Assembly (NCBI GenBank): GCA_016748015.1
Contig: JAAOMT010000135.1
Location: 1,073,582 to 1,137,581, forward strand
Direction: 5' to 3'
Source: Geosiphon pyriformis
Taxonomy: Eukaryota; Glomeromycota; Glomeromycetes; Archaeosporales; Geosiphonaceae
DNA: 64,000 nucleotides
In this document: piece by piece, positions 23,724-34,342 of the stretch
Numbering within the stretch: the first letter of the stretch is position 1
Layout of the letters: each line of letters opens with the position of its first letter
Made by a program: the position numbers and the translations under genes
Notes under the pieces: model-generated
Told to the model about the DNA's origin: nothing
Seen by the model: the letters and a program-made list of their open reading frames with translations, nothing else
Databases searched by the model: none

Positions 23724-25200
23724 TGTTGGTAATCTTGTTGTTTTGTCCTGCTGTTAAGTTTGTTGGTGTTGATGTTGGTATTAATATTGTTTCATTCTTG
23801 AGAGACTATCAACATTGGTGTGTAGTTTTCCTGGTTTGTGATGTACAATGTATTAGTAATCTGCTAGAAAGTCATTCCATCAAAACTGTTTGACACTTTG
23901 TTTAATTTTCTTTTTATTAAGCCATTTGAGGCCAATATTGTCAGTTATTATGTCAAATTCTTTTCCATTCTTTAGGTATTGTTGAAAGTGTTTGAGAGCC
24001 CAGATGACTGCAGCAGCTTCCAGTTCAGTTGAGCCATATTTGAGTTCTGTTGGCTTGAGTGTTTTGCTGGCATAGGCAATAACTTGTTCCTGGCTATTTT
24101 CATCCAATTGTGATAAGATGGCACCAAATGCTATGTGTGAAGCATTAGTGGCTAATTGAAATTGTTTGTTAAAGTCTGGGTAAGCAAAAACTGGAGCTGT
24201 TGTCAATTTTGTTTTGAGAGTTTCAAAAGCTTTTTGTTGTTCTTCAGTCCATTTGTATGGTACATTTTTGTTGGTAAGATAATTGAGTGGTTTAGCAATT
24301 TCTGAGAATCCTTTTATGAATTTTCAATAGTAAGAGACTAATCCTACAAATTCTCTTAGTTCTGTAGTATTTTTGGGAGTTTGAAAGTTTTTGACAGCAC
24401 TGATTGTTCCTGGATTTGGTTTGACTCCATCTTTACTAACTATGTGTTCAAGAAAGATTAAGCTTGTTTTTCCAAAGTGACATTTCTCAATGTTTAACTT
24501 TAATCCTGCTTTTCGTAATCATTGAAAAACTTCTCGCAAGTGAATGAGATGAGTCTTAAAGCTTGATAAGTATACATCAGTGTCATCAAGATAGACAATT
24601 ACTGATTGCCACAAGAGTCCTTCATATACAACATTCATAAGTCACTGGAATGTTGCTGGTGCATTGCAAAGTCCAAAAGGCATAATATTGAACTCATAGT
24701 TTCCTCTCTGGGTGGTAAATGCTGTTTTGGGTCGATCTTTTGGGTCCATTTCGACTTGCCAGTATCCACTTTCCAAGTCTAAAGTTGAGAAGAACTTGGC
24801 TTTTCCTAGAGCATCTAGCATGTCATCAATTCTTGGAAGAGGGTAGGCATCTCCAATTGTAACACTATTCAGTTGTCTATAATCAATACAGAATCTGATT
24901 TTTCTGTTTTTTTTTTTAACTAAAACTACTGGTGAGGCCCAAAAACTTCTTGATGGTTGAATTAATTCGTTATTGAGCATTCTTTGGACCTCTTCTCTGA
25001 TGAATTGGTGGCTGGCAGGTGGTACTTGATAAGCTTGTTGACATTTTGGTGGAGCATCTCCTGTATAGATCTGATGTTAAACAATATCCGTTTTTCCCAA
25101 GTCATTGTTGTCTTTTGCAAATATATCTGCAAATTCAGCTATCAATTGTTTCAATTGTCTTTGTTGTTGAGGTTCTAAGAGACCCATGTTGATTTAAGAG
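23724..25200 (-). pseudogene. Gypsy 1 reverse transcriptase and RNase H
   Basis: The RT frame enters with PPASHQFI and shows [42 protein letters not shown] and [13 protein letters not shown] (24642-24980). The active site YLDD is intact at 24582-24593. RNase H follows in 23880-24206, with LATNASHIAFGAIL where the family has TDAS, so the first catalytic Asp is Asn. The Glu (GSTELEAAAV) and second Asp (IITDNIGLKWL) are present. In-frame stops follow TFQ, VFQ and YY, and each fits TGG or CGA mutated to TGA. Confidence 0.9.
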
Positions 25201-25397
25201 AGTTTTTCTTCCAAAAAGTGGTAGTTTTCAGTAGTGGGAATGATATTTGGATTTGGGAGTAGAGTGTGCCTTACAATTTCGATGAAATTAGAGACAATTT
25301 GAGAGTTTTCATCTTGAAAAATATTGCTGTGTATGATTTCAATCTCTAGTTTGTTTAATAAGACAATAGGGTAATTATTGGGGTTGTAGAATGTAAC

Positions 25398-26232
25398 TCA
25401 AATTTTTTTTATTCCTTTGGGAATATAAACATTTGGAATTGAGATTTCATGCTTCAAACAGATTTGTTCATTGGATTCAAAGATTTGTTGTGTAGTGGTG
25501 GGTTTTGAGCAAGTGTAAATTTCGTGATGTTCTCCAAAAGGTGAAATGGTAATTGGCTGGGGAAGTTGAATAATCTGGTAAGATTTATTTTGTGTATTAA
25601 GAACTATGTTTACTGGAACTGTAAATTGTCCAGTTGAACCAAAACCTTGAGTTTCTCTTTCACTTTTTCCCAATTGTTCTCTGTTGTTTACTGATTGTAA
25701 ACCCGAAATGTTGATTAAGGGTAAGTAGATTGCTTGAGCAATTTTTTTTAGCATGTTCAATTTTGAATAGTTTATCTGTCTCATTCTGCAACATGATGGT
25801 AATGTCTCCAGTGTATTTTGCATCTATAACTCCTCCTCTAATATTGATTCTTTTGTTTGCCAATAATGATCTGGAGGCAATTTGAACCATTACTTCTAAT
25901 GGAATTTCAAAAGCAATTTTGAGATTGATTTTTGTCAAGGACTTTGGTTAAAGAACTAAAGTATCTTTTCCTGAGTATCTTAAGTCATATCCAGCATCAA
26001 TTTCGTGTGCTTTTTCTGGTCTGATTTCTTGGCCATGGTTGTCAAAATATTTAAGTTGTAGAGGTGGTTGTTTTTCAAAAAGATAGATGGGGGTGGTTGG
26101 TAGTTTTTCTCTTAGTTCAGCTACTCTAAATTCGATTTCATTTTCATTATTCTCATCTGGCAGAGGAATGCTAAGAGCATAACATTCTAAACACCATTGG
26201 TCATCACAAGGCATAATATATTCTTCACACAA
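25398..26232 (-). pseudogene. Gypsy 1 dUTPase domain within pol
   Basis: All five motifs of trimeric dUTPase are readable in order between protease and RT: DAGYDL (motif 1, about 25985), ASRSLLA (2, about 25870), GVIDAKYTGDI (3, about 25820), KKIAQAIYLPL (4, about 25730) and TQGFGSTGQ (5, about 25640). The enzyme would hydrolyse dUTP and keep uracil out of the DNA copy. One TAA (about 25950, where alignment suggests Gln) and one frameshift in an A-run near 25745 break it. Motif 2 has SL where SS is usual. A conserved 140-residue tail follows. The second gypsy element has the same domain in the same place. Confidence 0.88.
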
Positions 26233-26233
26233 T

Positions 26234-27000
26234 TAAATGTTCATTTGCTCTAATCATTGAATTTGAGCTTCTTTGGTCGGATATGTATGACTTGCAATTT
26301 GGTGGTAGGTTTCTATTTTATCTTCATAATCAAATTCAGCTAATTCCATAGTATACTTAATATATTCAGCTTTTTTCATTTGGCAGACATCTTTTTGGGT
26401 GGCTCCATTGATCAATGCCATTGCTAGGTCAAAAATCATTTCAGTATCATGAGGGTAGTGGTAAAGTTTATTGAGAGCACTGTTGTATGCTGCATCAAAT
26501 AGTGTTCCTCTTCTGACTTTTTCCGAAATTGATAGAGCATATTGACAGTTTTGATCACATACTCCTCCTCTCATTGCTACATCAATCCAATTGCATTCTT
26601 TTGGTAGCATTTCTCCACATGTAAGGCAAAAAGTTTTGTCCCATTTTTCACTTCTCTTTGGGGATCCAAATCATTCTCTATGGCATGCCTTGCAGAAGTA
26701 ACAAGTGCGAGTTTCATATTCCTCTTTTGAGGAGATATAGGCTCCCATAGATGAAAGCTTCTTTTTGCAATTTTTGCATTTTAGTGGAATATATGGTGGT
26801 TCTTTTCGTGGTTCTGGTGTAGAATATCTAACTTTCTTCCATCCCCTTGATTCTTTAAAAATCTCTTGTTCTGTTTCCTCAGCCCAATTGGATGGTGATC
26901 CAAGAGCCATGTAGGTTTCAATGAATGGCATTTCCTTCTCTTCTTCAAATTCAAATACTGGAGCTTTTTTTGATCATTTGTTAAAGGTATTACAGGTTGC
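26234..27000 (-). pseudogene. Gypsy 1 Cys-rich insert between protease and dUTPase
   Basis: This part of the same reading frame has repeated paired cysteines: CKNCKKKLS (about 26785), CYFCKAC (about 26695), CLTCGE (about 26625) and CDQNC (about 26545); just downstream is CDDQWCLEC (about 26190). The pattern suggests zinc ribbons or treble-clef-like modules. In-frame stops (TGA after HRE, others near 26250) look like TGG/CGA or CAA decay. I do not recognise the module from other gypsy elements. A homologous but more damaged segment lies at about 62.5-63.2 kb in gypsy 2. Confidence 0.7.
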
Positions 27001-27002
27001 AG

Positions 27003-27670
27003 GTACAATAGTATATTGTTCTTGGTATGAGATTTTAAGTTCTTGAGTTTCCCAATTCAGGTTTGCATTGGTCTTGAGAAGCCAATCATTTCCAACTAGA
27101 GCTTAATATTGGAGTGCATCCATGACAAGAACTTTAACTGGAATGGTAATTCCATCAATTGTAAAGGGGAAATCATCAATTTCTCCCACTGGAGTCTTCT
27201 TTATACCATCAGCTATGACAATAACTGTTTGAGCTGGTCTATCTACGTTTTGTTTGAGTTGTTGCATCAGCTGGTAAGTGATGATACTTCCAGCTGATCC
27301 ACTATCTAAGATTAAGCAAATGGGTTTTCTTTCTACTATAGCTTCTGTGTACATAGCAGTAATTGCTTTCTGTTCATTGACTGCTGCATTACTAAGCAGA
27401 AATGGTGATTCATTTGCTTCAAATTCAAATGGAAATATATCTGACAGATTGACATTTTGGGCAATTTGAGCTGGTGGAATGATGTGATTGGAAGAGTTTG
27501 ATCTTAGTGCTGCAACTTCACCTTCAGAAAGTGCAGTTTGTTGAAAATTTGATTCTTCTGGTATTGTAAGATAACTGGGTTGAGTGTGATAGTAATTGGG
27601 TCTTTGCTGACTAGGATTTCGGGAAACCAACTGGTTATTTGGATTAATTCTGTTGTGGTTACTTTGCAAT
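27003..27670 (-). pseudogene. Gypsy 1 aspartic protease (retropepsin)
   Basis: The active site LILDSGSAGSIIT lies at about 27290-27315, followed by the flap and C-terminal part (VIVIADGIKKTPVGEIDDFPF). A TAA at about 27102 interrupts before ALVGNDWL, the conserved C-terminal strand. The protease would cut the Gag-Pol polyprotein. It is in the same frame as Gag, with no frameshift site between them. Confidence 0.88.
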
Positions 27671-27933
27671 TAATTTTGGGGTGTGAATTGGTTATGTTGA
27701 ACCAATCTTTTTGCTGGTACTTGATATTGTTGAGTGAGTGGTGTCTGATATGGCTGAATTGGTAAAGATTGCTGATATTGTTGCTGCATTGGTTGTGGAG
27801 CTGGTGAATAGTAACTGTTTTGATTTTGTGGTCTTGGTGAATAATAGGTTGGTGGTGGAGATTGGTAATAGGATTGTTGTGGTGAAGAGTAATGTTGATT
27901 ACTCTTGTTTTGTTGGTCTCTTTGTAATTTCCT

Positions 27934-27975
27934 ACAATCTTGTTTCCAGTGTTCTGGAATTCCACAATAATGACA
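27934..27975 (-). pseudogene. Gypsy 1 nucleocapsid zinc knuckle
   Basis: CHYCGIPEHWKQDC fits C-x2-C-x4-H-x4-C exactly and lies in frame with Gag. It is followed by a Gln/Pro/Tyr-rich linker of over 100 residues before the protease. It would bind the element RNA. Confidence 0.92.
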
Positions 27976-28053
27976 ATTTTGAGGTTGGTTGTTGGATGGT
28001 GATTCAAAATTGTTTTGGTTGTGGCGTTGTGGGGGTTGATATCTTTGTGGTTG

Positions 28054-29406
28054 TTATTGCTGTTGTTGTTGGTTTGTGAAGTAGCTTTCAACTTTTTTTG
28101 TGAATTGGTCTATCTTCTTTTTAGCTGTTAAGCTGGTTTCTCCAATTGCAAGGTTTACAAGCTTGGTGTAATTTGCTTCTTCCATTGCCATTTCATAGCT
28201 CTTTGCATGTCTAATAGCAGTTGTTAAGTCTGCTGGAGCATGTAGACGGACTTTCTTAATCAGTTTGTCTTTTAACTCTGCTATAAACTGATCCAGAATT
28301 TGAGCATCAGAATAGTAGTTATTGGTTTCCAATTGTCGGATTCATCTGAGAAGTTTGTTAAATCTTCCAAGATAGATTATAACAGTTTCAGATGTTTCTT
28401 GTTTAATATTATGAAAGTGGTTTCTGAGAGTGATAGAGATATTGTTGTTAGTGAATTGTTGTAAAAAAGCATCTTTGAATGCTTGCCAGTTTTCAAATAG
28501 TTCTTCTAAATTTTCAAACCATTCTCCTGCTATTCCTTGGAGAAAGTAGGGAATTGCTTTGAGCATTCTTGCTACAATCCAACCATTTGCATCTTCTGCT
28601 TTTTGAACTTTGTCAAGCCATTCTTGAGAACTAATATTATTGTCTTCGCCAGTAAATTCTGGGATTTTTGCAATGTAAGCAGTTGCCATTTCTTCTTCAT
28701 TTTCTGTAATTTCTTCTGGTTCTGATTTGGTTTCTTTACTTTCCAAGCTTTCTGAATGATTACTTTTGTTTTTCTATAAGTAATCAATGATATTGGCACT
28801 TGTTGATATTGGTTCCTGCTGTTGAGTAAGGTTTCTATGTGACTGAAAATCTTCTAGTCTGGAGAAGTGGTTGAGTGGTGAATTTGGTATTTGTGGTTGA
28901 ACAAGTGAAATTGGAAATGGTGTAATAGAAAGTGGTAATTTGACACTGGTTCCTTGTTCAGGTGTTTGCAAGTGTTTGGCAGTTGTCTTTTGTAATGTTG
29001 GAGTGTTTGAAGTGGTTTTTGAGTATTGCTTCAATCTTTGTTTGCCTTTGTTGCTTGTTTCTGTCTCTGATTCAAAGTCAAAAGAGTATTTAGACTGTAT
29101 TGGGTATTTTTCTTTACAATACTCAATAATGTTAAAATTAAGTTCTTGGAAGTAGGTAGCAAGTGTTTTACTGTTCAGGTTTTCTGTTCCTAATTGTGAA
29201 TAGTGCACTAAATTATTGTAGAGGTTGCTTTTAACTTCTGAAATGTTGTAGTTTCCAAAAAGATAATTGTTGATGTGGTTTTTAATATATTGGTATACTG
29301 ATTTCTTTACAACTTCAATTCCGTCTGGAATGTTGAATTTTTGTTTGCAGTGAATGTAAATTGACTGGTAATACTCTAAAGTTGCTGTGTCTGGTGTGGT
29401 TGCCAT
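28054..29406 (-). pseudogene. Gypsy 1 Gag (matrix-like N-terminus and capsid)
   Basis: ATG at 29406 is the first after the primer-binding site. The N-terminal piece (28774-29406) is a polar domain I do not recognise. The capsid (28054-28746) shows the Retrotrans_gag pattern: IPEFTGED, WL..V, a YFLQGIAGEWFE block, WQAFKDAFLQQF and then ETVIIYLGRFNKLLR. Two stops lie inside: TAG at about 28771 and TGA at about 28340, the latter consistent with CGA to TGA. Gag, protease, insert and dUTPase share one frame, so the element probably made one Gag-Pol polyprotein. Confidence 0.88.
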
Positions 29407-29433
29407 TTTGAATTTGTTGTTGCTGTGTTATTT

Positions 29434-29449
29434 CCGTGGGAGAGCCCCA
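29434..29449 (-). other. Gypsy 1 putative primer-binding site
   Basis: Two bases after the 5' LTR the coding strand reads TGGGGCTCTCCCACGG. It starts with TGG, as expected for pairing with a tRNA CCA end. I cannot assign the tRNA. Confidence 0.65.
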
Positions 29450-29451
29450 AA

Positions 29452-30463
29452 TGTTACTGGAGGTTTTTGGTCTCTTTTCTGTAATGTTGTTGATATCTGT
29501 TTGTTGTAAATTCACGTTTCTGGATGTGGTTGAATCTTCAGTAGCTGAATTTTCTCTTCAAATTATCTCCTATAATTTGAACTGCTGGGCTTATAAGTGG
29601 AATGGCCAATTCTGTGCCAGTTACTTTGTATAGTTACATTGTAGGAAACGTCAACTCTTTCCCAGGAATTGCTCATTTGGAAGCTCACTAAAAATGTGTA
29701 GTTACTTTGCTGTGAAAGTCAACTTTTCTACAGAAATCTCATCTGTAGGCTACCCTAATGATTATAATAAGAAAAAAAAAGAAAAATAAAAGAAATGTAA
29801 AAGAAATAAAATTCTGTCAAGGGAAACGTTTTCTATCCAGGCCTGGAGTCACTAACAGTTTACTGAAATTGGTAGCTAATCAATTTCGAAATATTAGTTG
29901 AGTTTTGGGGATTTTCCAAGTACAATAATTAAAGAATTTGGTTTTTTGAATTATTTGATATTTATTTCTTTTTGTGTGTATAGGAACAGTTTTAAGAGAT
30001 AAATCTAAAGTAAGATACATTTTTTTGAAGAGAAAAGCTCTTCTTTTATACAACTTGTTGTAATACTAATCTATGAACTTGCACTTTTTCTTTTTGCTCA
30101 AATTTTGGCGAACTAAAGATACATTTTGATGAACTACAAGTTATTTTGCTGAACTATTGATTAATTTGGGTGAACTATTTATAATTTTGGCAAATTTCTG
30201 TAAATTTCGGCGAATTTCTTATAAATTTTGGCGGATTTCTGTAAATTTCGGTGAATTTTAGAATGTTACAAAGTTCAAGATATTGTGTAATTTGATCATC
30301 TTACTTTCTGTTATACTAATTAGATTCTTTTAATTGAATCGTGATATGTAATAATTGATTAAATAATAAATAATAATTTAAAATGATATTAATATACTAA
30401 TTAATTATAGAAATTATAAGGATAATTTCATGCTAATTAATAGCTAAAATTCTACTGGTAACA
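29452..30463 (-). repeat. Gypsy 1 5' LTR (right copy)
   Basis: 1,012 bp, identical in length to the left LTR. It retains more CpG than the left copy, for example CGGCGAA against TGGCGAA at about 30215. This LTR would carry the promoter of the element. I could not place a transcription start. Confidence 0.95.
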
Positions 30464-33400
30464 ATGGTCTTTTCGCAAAGTTGTTCTAGACCATTTGGTT
30501 GTTGATGATTCTCTTATTTTGGAATCTAATGAAGTAAGGCTCAAGGTGGATGACATCATAGTTAATTGGACCAGAAAGCGGAATGCTCTTCCTGTCCTAT
30601 CTGGTCTCTGGGCGCAACAATATACCCCTTTGGCTTATGTTAATGATGGTGCCTTTAGTCTGGTTATGTGTGATATTACCATGTATAAAATGTCTTCAGT
30701 TATAAGCAATCTTCCTGATGGCAAAGCTGCTGGTTTGTCTGGTATTACCAACAAATTTTGAAAACATGCTGGCTGTTTGGTTTTGGAGTGTTTGTTGTCT
30801 TTGCTGAACTCTTGTTTGCATTTTGGTGATGTTCTGGTCCATTGAAAAGAGGCCTGGATGTCCATGATTCCTAAGCCTTATGTTTGGGATGGCATTTTGT
30901 TGAATACCCGGCCTATTGCATTAATTGAGACAGCCAAAAAAATTTTGTCAAAAGTTTTCTCAAACAGGATCTTTCTTGCTTGTAGTAAGTTTGATGTTCT
31001 CTGTGGTAACAATTTTTCTGTCCTCAAAGGCACTTCCACTCAGTCACCAATTTCAGCTGTGGGTTCAATTGTGGAAGATGCTTTGGAGAAAGGCTGTGAA
31101 CTTTGGCTGGTTCTTCAAGACATGTACAAAATGTATGACTCTGTTAGTTGGTCTCATTTGAAAGCTAGTTTATGCCATATCAAAATGTGTGACAGGTTCA
31201 TCAAGTTTTTTGGCAACATTCACAACAATTGCTTCAACAGAGTCATAACAGATTTTGGCCTTTCTGATGGATACAATGTTCTTGATAGTTTGGATTAGGG
31301 TGAAGTTTTCTCATCTCTCCTATGAAGAATTTTTTACGACCCTTTATTATGTGAGGTTGTAAGACAAGGTCATTTGTGTGGTTATTGGATCAATTCAAAC
31401 TTTGTGGCAAAAACTGGAAGAATTAAGACTAGTGGAGGTATGACTTCATTTTTTGTGGCTGGCATCTTTGTTGATAACATTATTTGGGTGGAAAATAGAC
31501 AAGCCTCTACACAACACATTTTTGATGTGATCAGCAAGTTTTTCCTCATCAATGATATTAACATAAACAATGAAAAAATGGTTGCCATTTCTATCAACAA
31601 AAGAGTGGGGATTTCTGTTTTATCTATCAACGGCCAGACTATCACTGTTGCCAATCCTGGTGTGAGTTATCAATATTTGGGTATTTTTTTGTCCACCAAT
31701 GGTTTGTTTAAGCCAAGTCTTGCCAAAGCCAATGCAGATGTTAGGTTCTTCTCAAATATGGTTCTCTGAAAAGCTGTCTCTGATAAACAATTCTCTTATC
31801 TGGTTTCAGCTGTTTTGCAGCCCATAGTCAGTTATTGGATGCAGTTTAGTTTTGTTTCCAAAGCTGTTTGTCTAAAATGGGATGTTCTAATTAGAAAAAG
31901 TCTTAAGTCAAAAGCCAATTTACTGAGAGACTTTTCCAATAAGATGTTGCACCACCCTTTTCTTTATGGACTGAAATCTTTTGAACAGTTGCAGGCTGAA
32001 TACAAGATAGCTTCTATTGTGCAATTTGCAAATTCTTCTGGAATTCTTGGCCGTTTGTTCAAACATTGATTTTTGGATTTACAGATTTTGTGCTGAACTC
32101 CACTGAACCCTCTTCAATATTCTGTTAAGTTGAGAATGAACACTTCAAACAATCTTCTAGTGGGTGTGGTTCATATATTTCTTGACAACAAGCTGTCTTT
32201 AGATAACTGGCTTCTCTGTGCCTTTCGCTTTCCTGGCCATTTCCCAATGTCATTGGTATTGGGTAATTCTTTGTATTTCAATGTGATTCGCTTCTTGAAA
32301 ATTACTGGTATGGCATATAGTAACCAAGTTCTGAACAAAAAAGGTTCTGTTGTTAATTGGTGTACGTTTCACCAATGGAGAAGACTTGGTTCTAGAGGCC
32401 CCATGCCTTTATGGTTTTTAAAAGCCTCCACTTATTTGAATAGTTGTTTGCATGCTCCCCCTCCTATGAGTTTAGCTTCTGTCTATGCTAGTGTTTTAGA
32501 TTCGACGTTTTTTGCCAATATTCATGAGGAAATCCATGGATTGTAGGCTGATAAGATTGATATTTATACTGACAGTTCTCTTAGAGGCTTGAGTATGTTT
32601 CAGGTGGTGTATGGTGCTGCTGCTTATTTTCCTAGCTTGAACAAAGGTTTAGGAGTGGAGGTACATGGTGTGCTGTCTTCGACCCTGGCTAAATTACAGA
32701 CTGTTGCCCTGGCTCTGGAGTGCGTTCCTGCCTCTGTTTCAATAGCTTTGCACACAGATAGTCAAGCAGCTATCGATGCATGTGTGGCCGAATTGGGTCT
32801 CTTGCAGCCGAATTGTCACAATAGTTGCTGGATAGAAAGGCACCATGTGATTAATTTGATTAAATCCAAAGATCTGACTGTTCGTTGGATTAAAATCAAA
32901 GATCATGCTGGTATTGCTGATAATATTATGGCTGATGCTTTTGCTAAACAAGCTGCACACTCTAGGATCTCTCTCCCTATCAAGATTAATTGTAGATATG
33001 TGGTTGCTGATGGCAGACCAGTTTCTGGTAATGCCTGCCATTTTGTACATGACATTTTTTATTCCATCTGCAAGTTTCAATGGGAAGTGGGTCCTGGCCA
33101 AGAGATTTTGTCTTGTTTGTTTGGTTTGGTTGTCAATTGGAATAGTACCACTCTAGTTTGGCACCCTGACTCTCATATGCTCTCTGGGAGTACATGTCAA
33201 GCCACTGCTGTTCTTCATACATACTTCATGAAAGCTGTTCATTTCAAGTTGCCTATTGCTGTTCGAAAAAGGCTGTATAATAAGAATTACCCTGGTGTGT
33301 CATGTCTATTTTGTGGTAATATGGAACTCCCCGATCATGACTTTACTTGTGTTAAAAATGCTTCTGTGTGGTCGTGGTTTGTGGAAAACTTTGATGGGTC

Positions 33401-33828
33401 CTAATCTACTGTTGCTGTCTTTTGTGTTGCAAGATTTCTTTCTGGAGATGTCTGATGTTAGTTTGTATTCGGTTTTTTGCAAGAGATTTGTTCTCAAGAG
33501 TTGGATGAATAAGGTTATTGCTTCTCTCAGTGACAAGAAGAAAGCAGCTTTTGTGGTAATGAATTTTGTCCATTGTTTAGCTAAGAGTCATAGGATAAAC
33601 CTCTGACTTTTTAGAACTAAGTTCAGGTTTAACATGGAGAAAAGTGATTTGATTGGTGATAATGTTGTTGTGGCTGGTGCTCTTAGTATAGATGCTCTGC
33701 TTCTCTCAGCTGGCATGGTTCATCTTACTAGTGTGTTGGATTTTTTTGATGTCGGTTTCGGTTTTAGGGATAGGTTCTTGTTTTTGTCTGGTGCTGTTTA
33801 TAGGGTTAGTGTTTCTATAAGTGTGTAG
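30464..33828 (+). pseudogene. LINE D/E ORF2, 3' half: RT, RNase H, CCHC segment
   Basis: The frame resumes with SFRKVVLDHL, matching LINE A's SFRKVVLDHL exactly. RT blocks include ETAKKILSKVFSNRI, NNFSVLKG and LVLQDMYKMYDSV. The active site reads FVDN at 31470-31481, the second Asp changed to Asn by one transition. Then come RNase H with IYTDSSL, LHTDSQAAIDA and WIKIKDHAG, and the zinc segment CLFCGNMELPDHDFTC. Stops appear at many TGG, CAG or CGA positions, and beyond about 33400 the frame is heavily broken. The conserved tail follows at about 33829-33945. Confidence 0.88.
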
Positions 33829-33971
33829 TGTTGTCTTGATTGGCTCGAGTGGCCGGTCACATGTAGCAAATGTGTGAATCATGTTTAGTTGGCTACTTTT
33901 TTTTGTAACTTATTCTAGACTTTGGTTGGGCTGCACTCGTTAATAAATAAAAAAAATAAAAAAAATACTAT

Positions 33972-34342
33972 TAATATTTACAAAAGCCAATATATTAATA
34001 AATTTGTTTTTTGTTTGTAATTATGTAAATAATTTTAAAATATATAATAAAAGATAATAAACAGTTTTAATAAAATTTTTTTTTAACAAATTAATTTTAA
34101 TTTTTAATTATTTTTTAATTAAAACATTTTATTAAACATAAGTACTTTTTAATATAAAATTAAATTAAGTTTTATAATTAATAATAAAATATAAAATTAC
34201 CAAAATTAAAATTTAGTTTTTTTTAAAACTATATTAACAAAAAACTTAAACTTTAAATAATTTTAATTAAAATACACTTAAACAAACTATTTATAAAAAA
34301 CATGTTAAGATATTTAAAAGATTTTTTTGTTTATAAAAATAA
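33972..34342. other. AT-rich intergenic
   Basis: Between the LINE target duplication and solo LTR 2. No gene is visible. Confidence 0.6.

Larger units (their letters stand above)
20588..30463 (-). mobile_element. Gypsy 1: complete Ty3/gypsy element, nested in LINE D/E
   Basis: This is a 9,876-bp element with two 1,012-bp LTRs that begin TGTTAC and end GTAACA. It is flanked by a 4-bp target duplication, GTGG/ATGG, differing by one transition. Solo copies with perfect 4-bp duplications support the length. The coding strand is minus: PBS at 29434-29449, one gag-pol frame from 29406 to 22438, ORF3 at 22287-21580 and the polypurine tract at 21600-21613. Order: Gag, CCHC, protease, Cys-rich insert, dUTPase, RT, RNase H, integrase, ORF3. 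The RT-RH-IN order is Ty3/gypsy-like. Nonsense codons and one frameshift make it inactive. Confidence 0.95.
17279..33960 (+). mobile_element. LINE D/E: full-length LINE split by a gypsy element
   Basis: The 5' leader AAAAAACTTCTTTCTCTCC starts right after the target duplication. ORF1 and the first part of ORF2 run to 20587. The gypsy element occupies 20588-30463. ORF2 resumes in the same frame at 30468, after the duplicated 4-bp target, and continues to the tail and poly-A at about 33945-33960. Removing the insert leaves about 6.8 kb, equal to LINE A. The protein differs clearly from LINE A/C in RNase H (for example WIKIKDHAG against WIKVRGHSG), so it belongs to another subfamily. Multiple nonsense codons make it inactive. 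Confidence 0.93.

Noticed and set aside
27738-28079. 113-residue Val-rich plus-strand frame
   Set aside because: It is antisense to the Gln/Asn-rich Gag linker and zinc knuckle of gypsy 1.
29434-29449. Assigning the primer tRNA of gypsy 1 as tRNA-Pro
   Set aside because: Only the first few bases fit a tRNA-Pro 3' end, and the rest does not; no identity is claimed.
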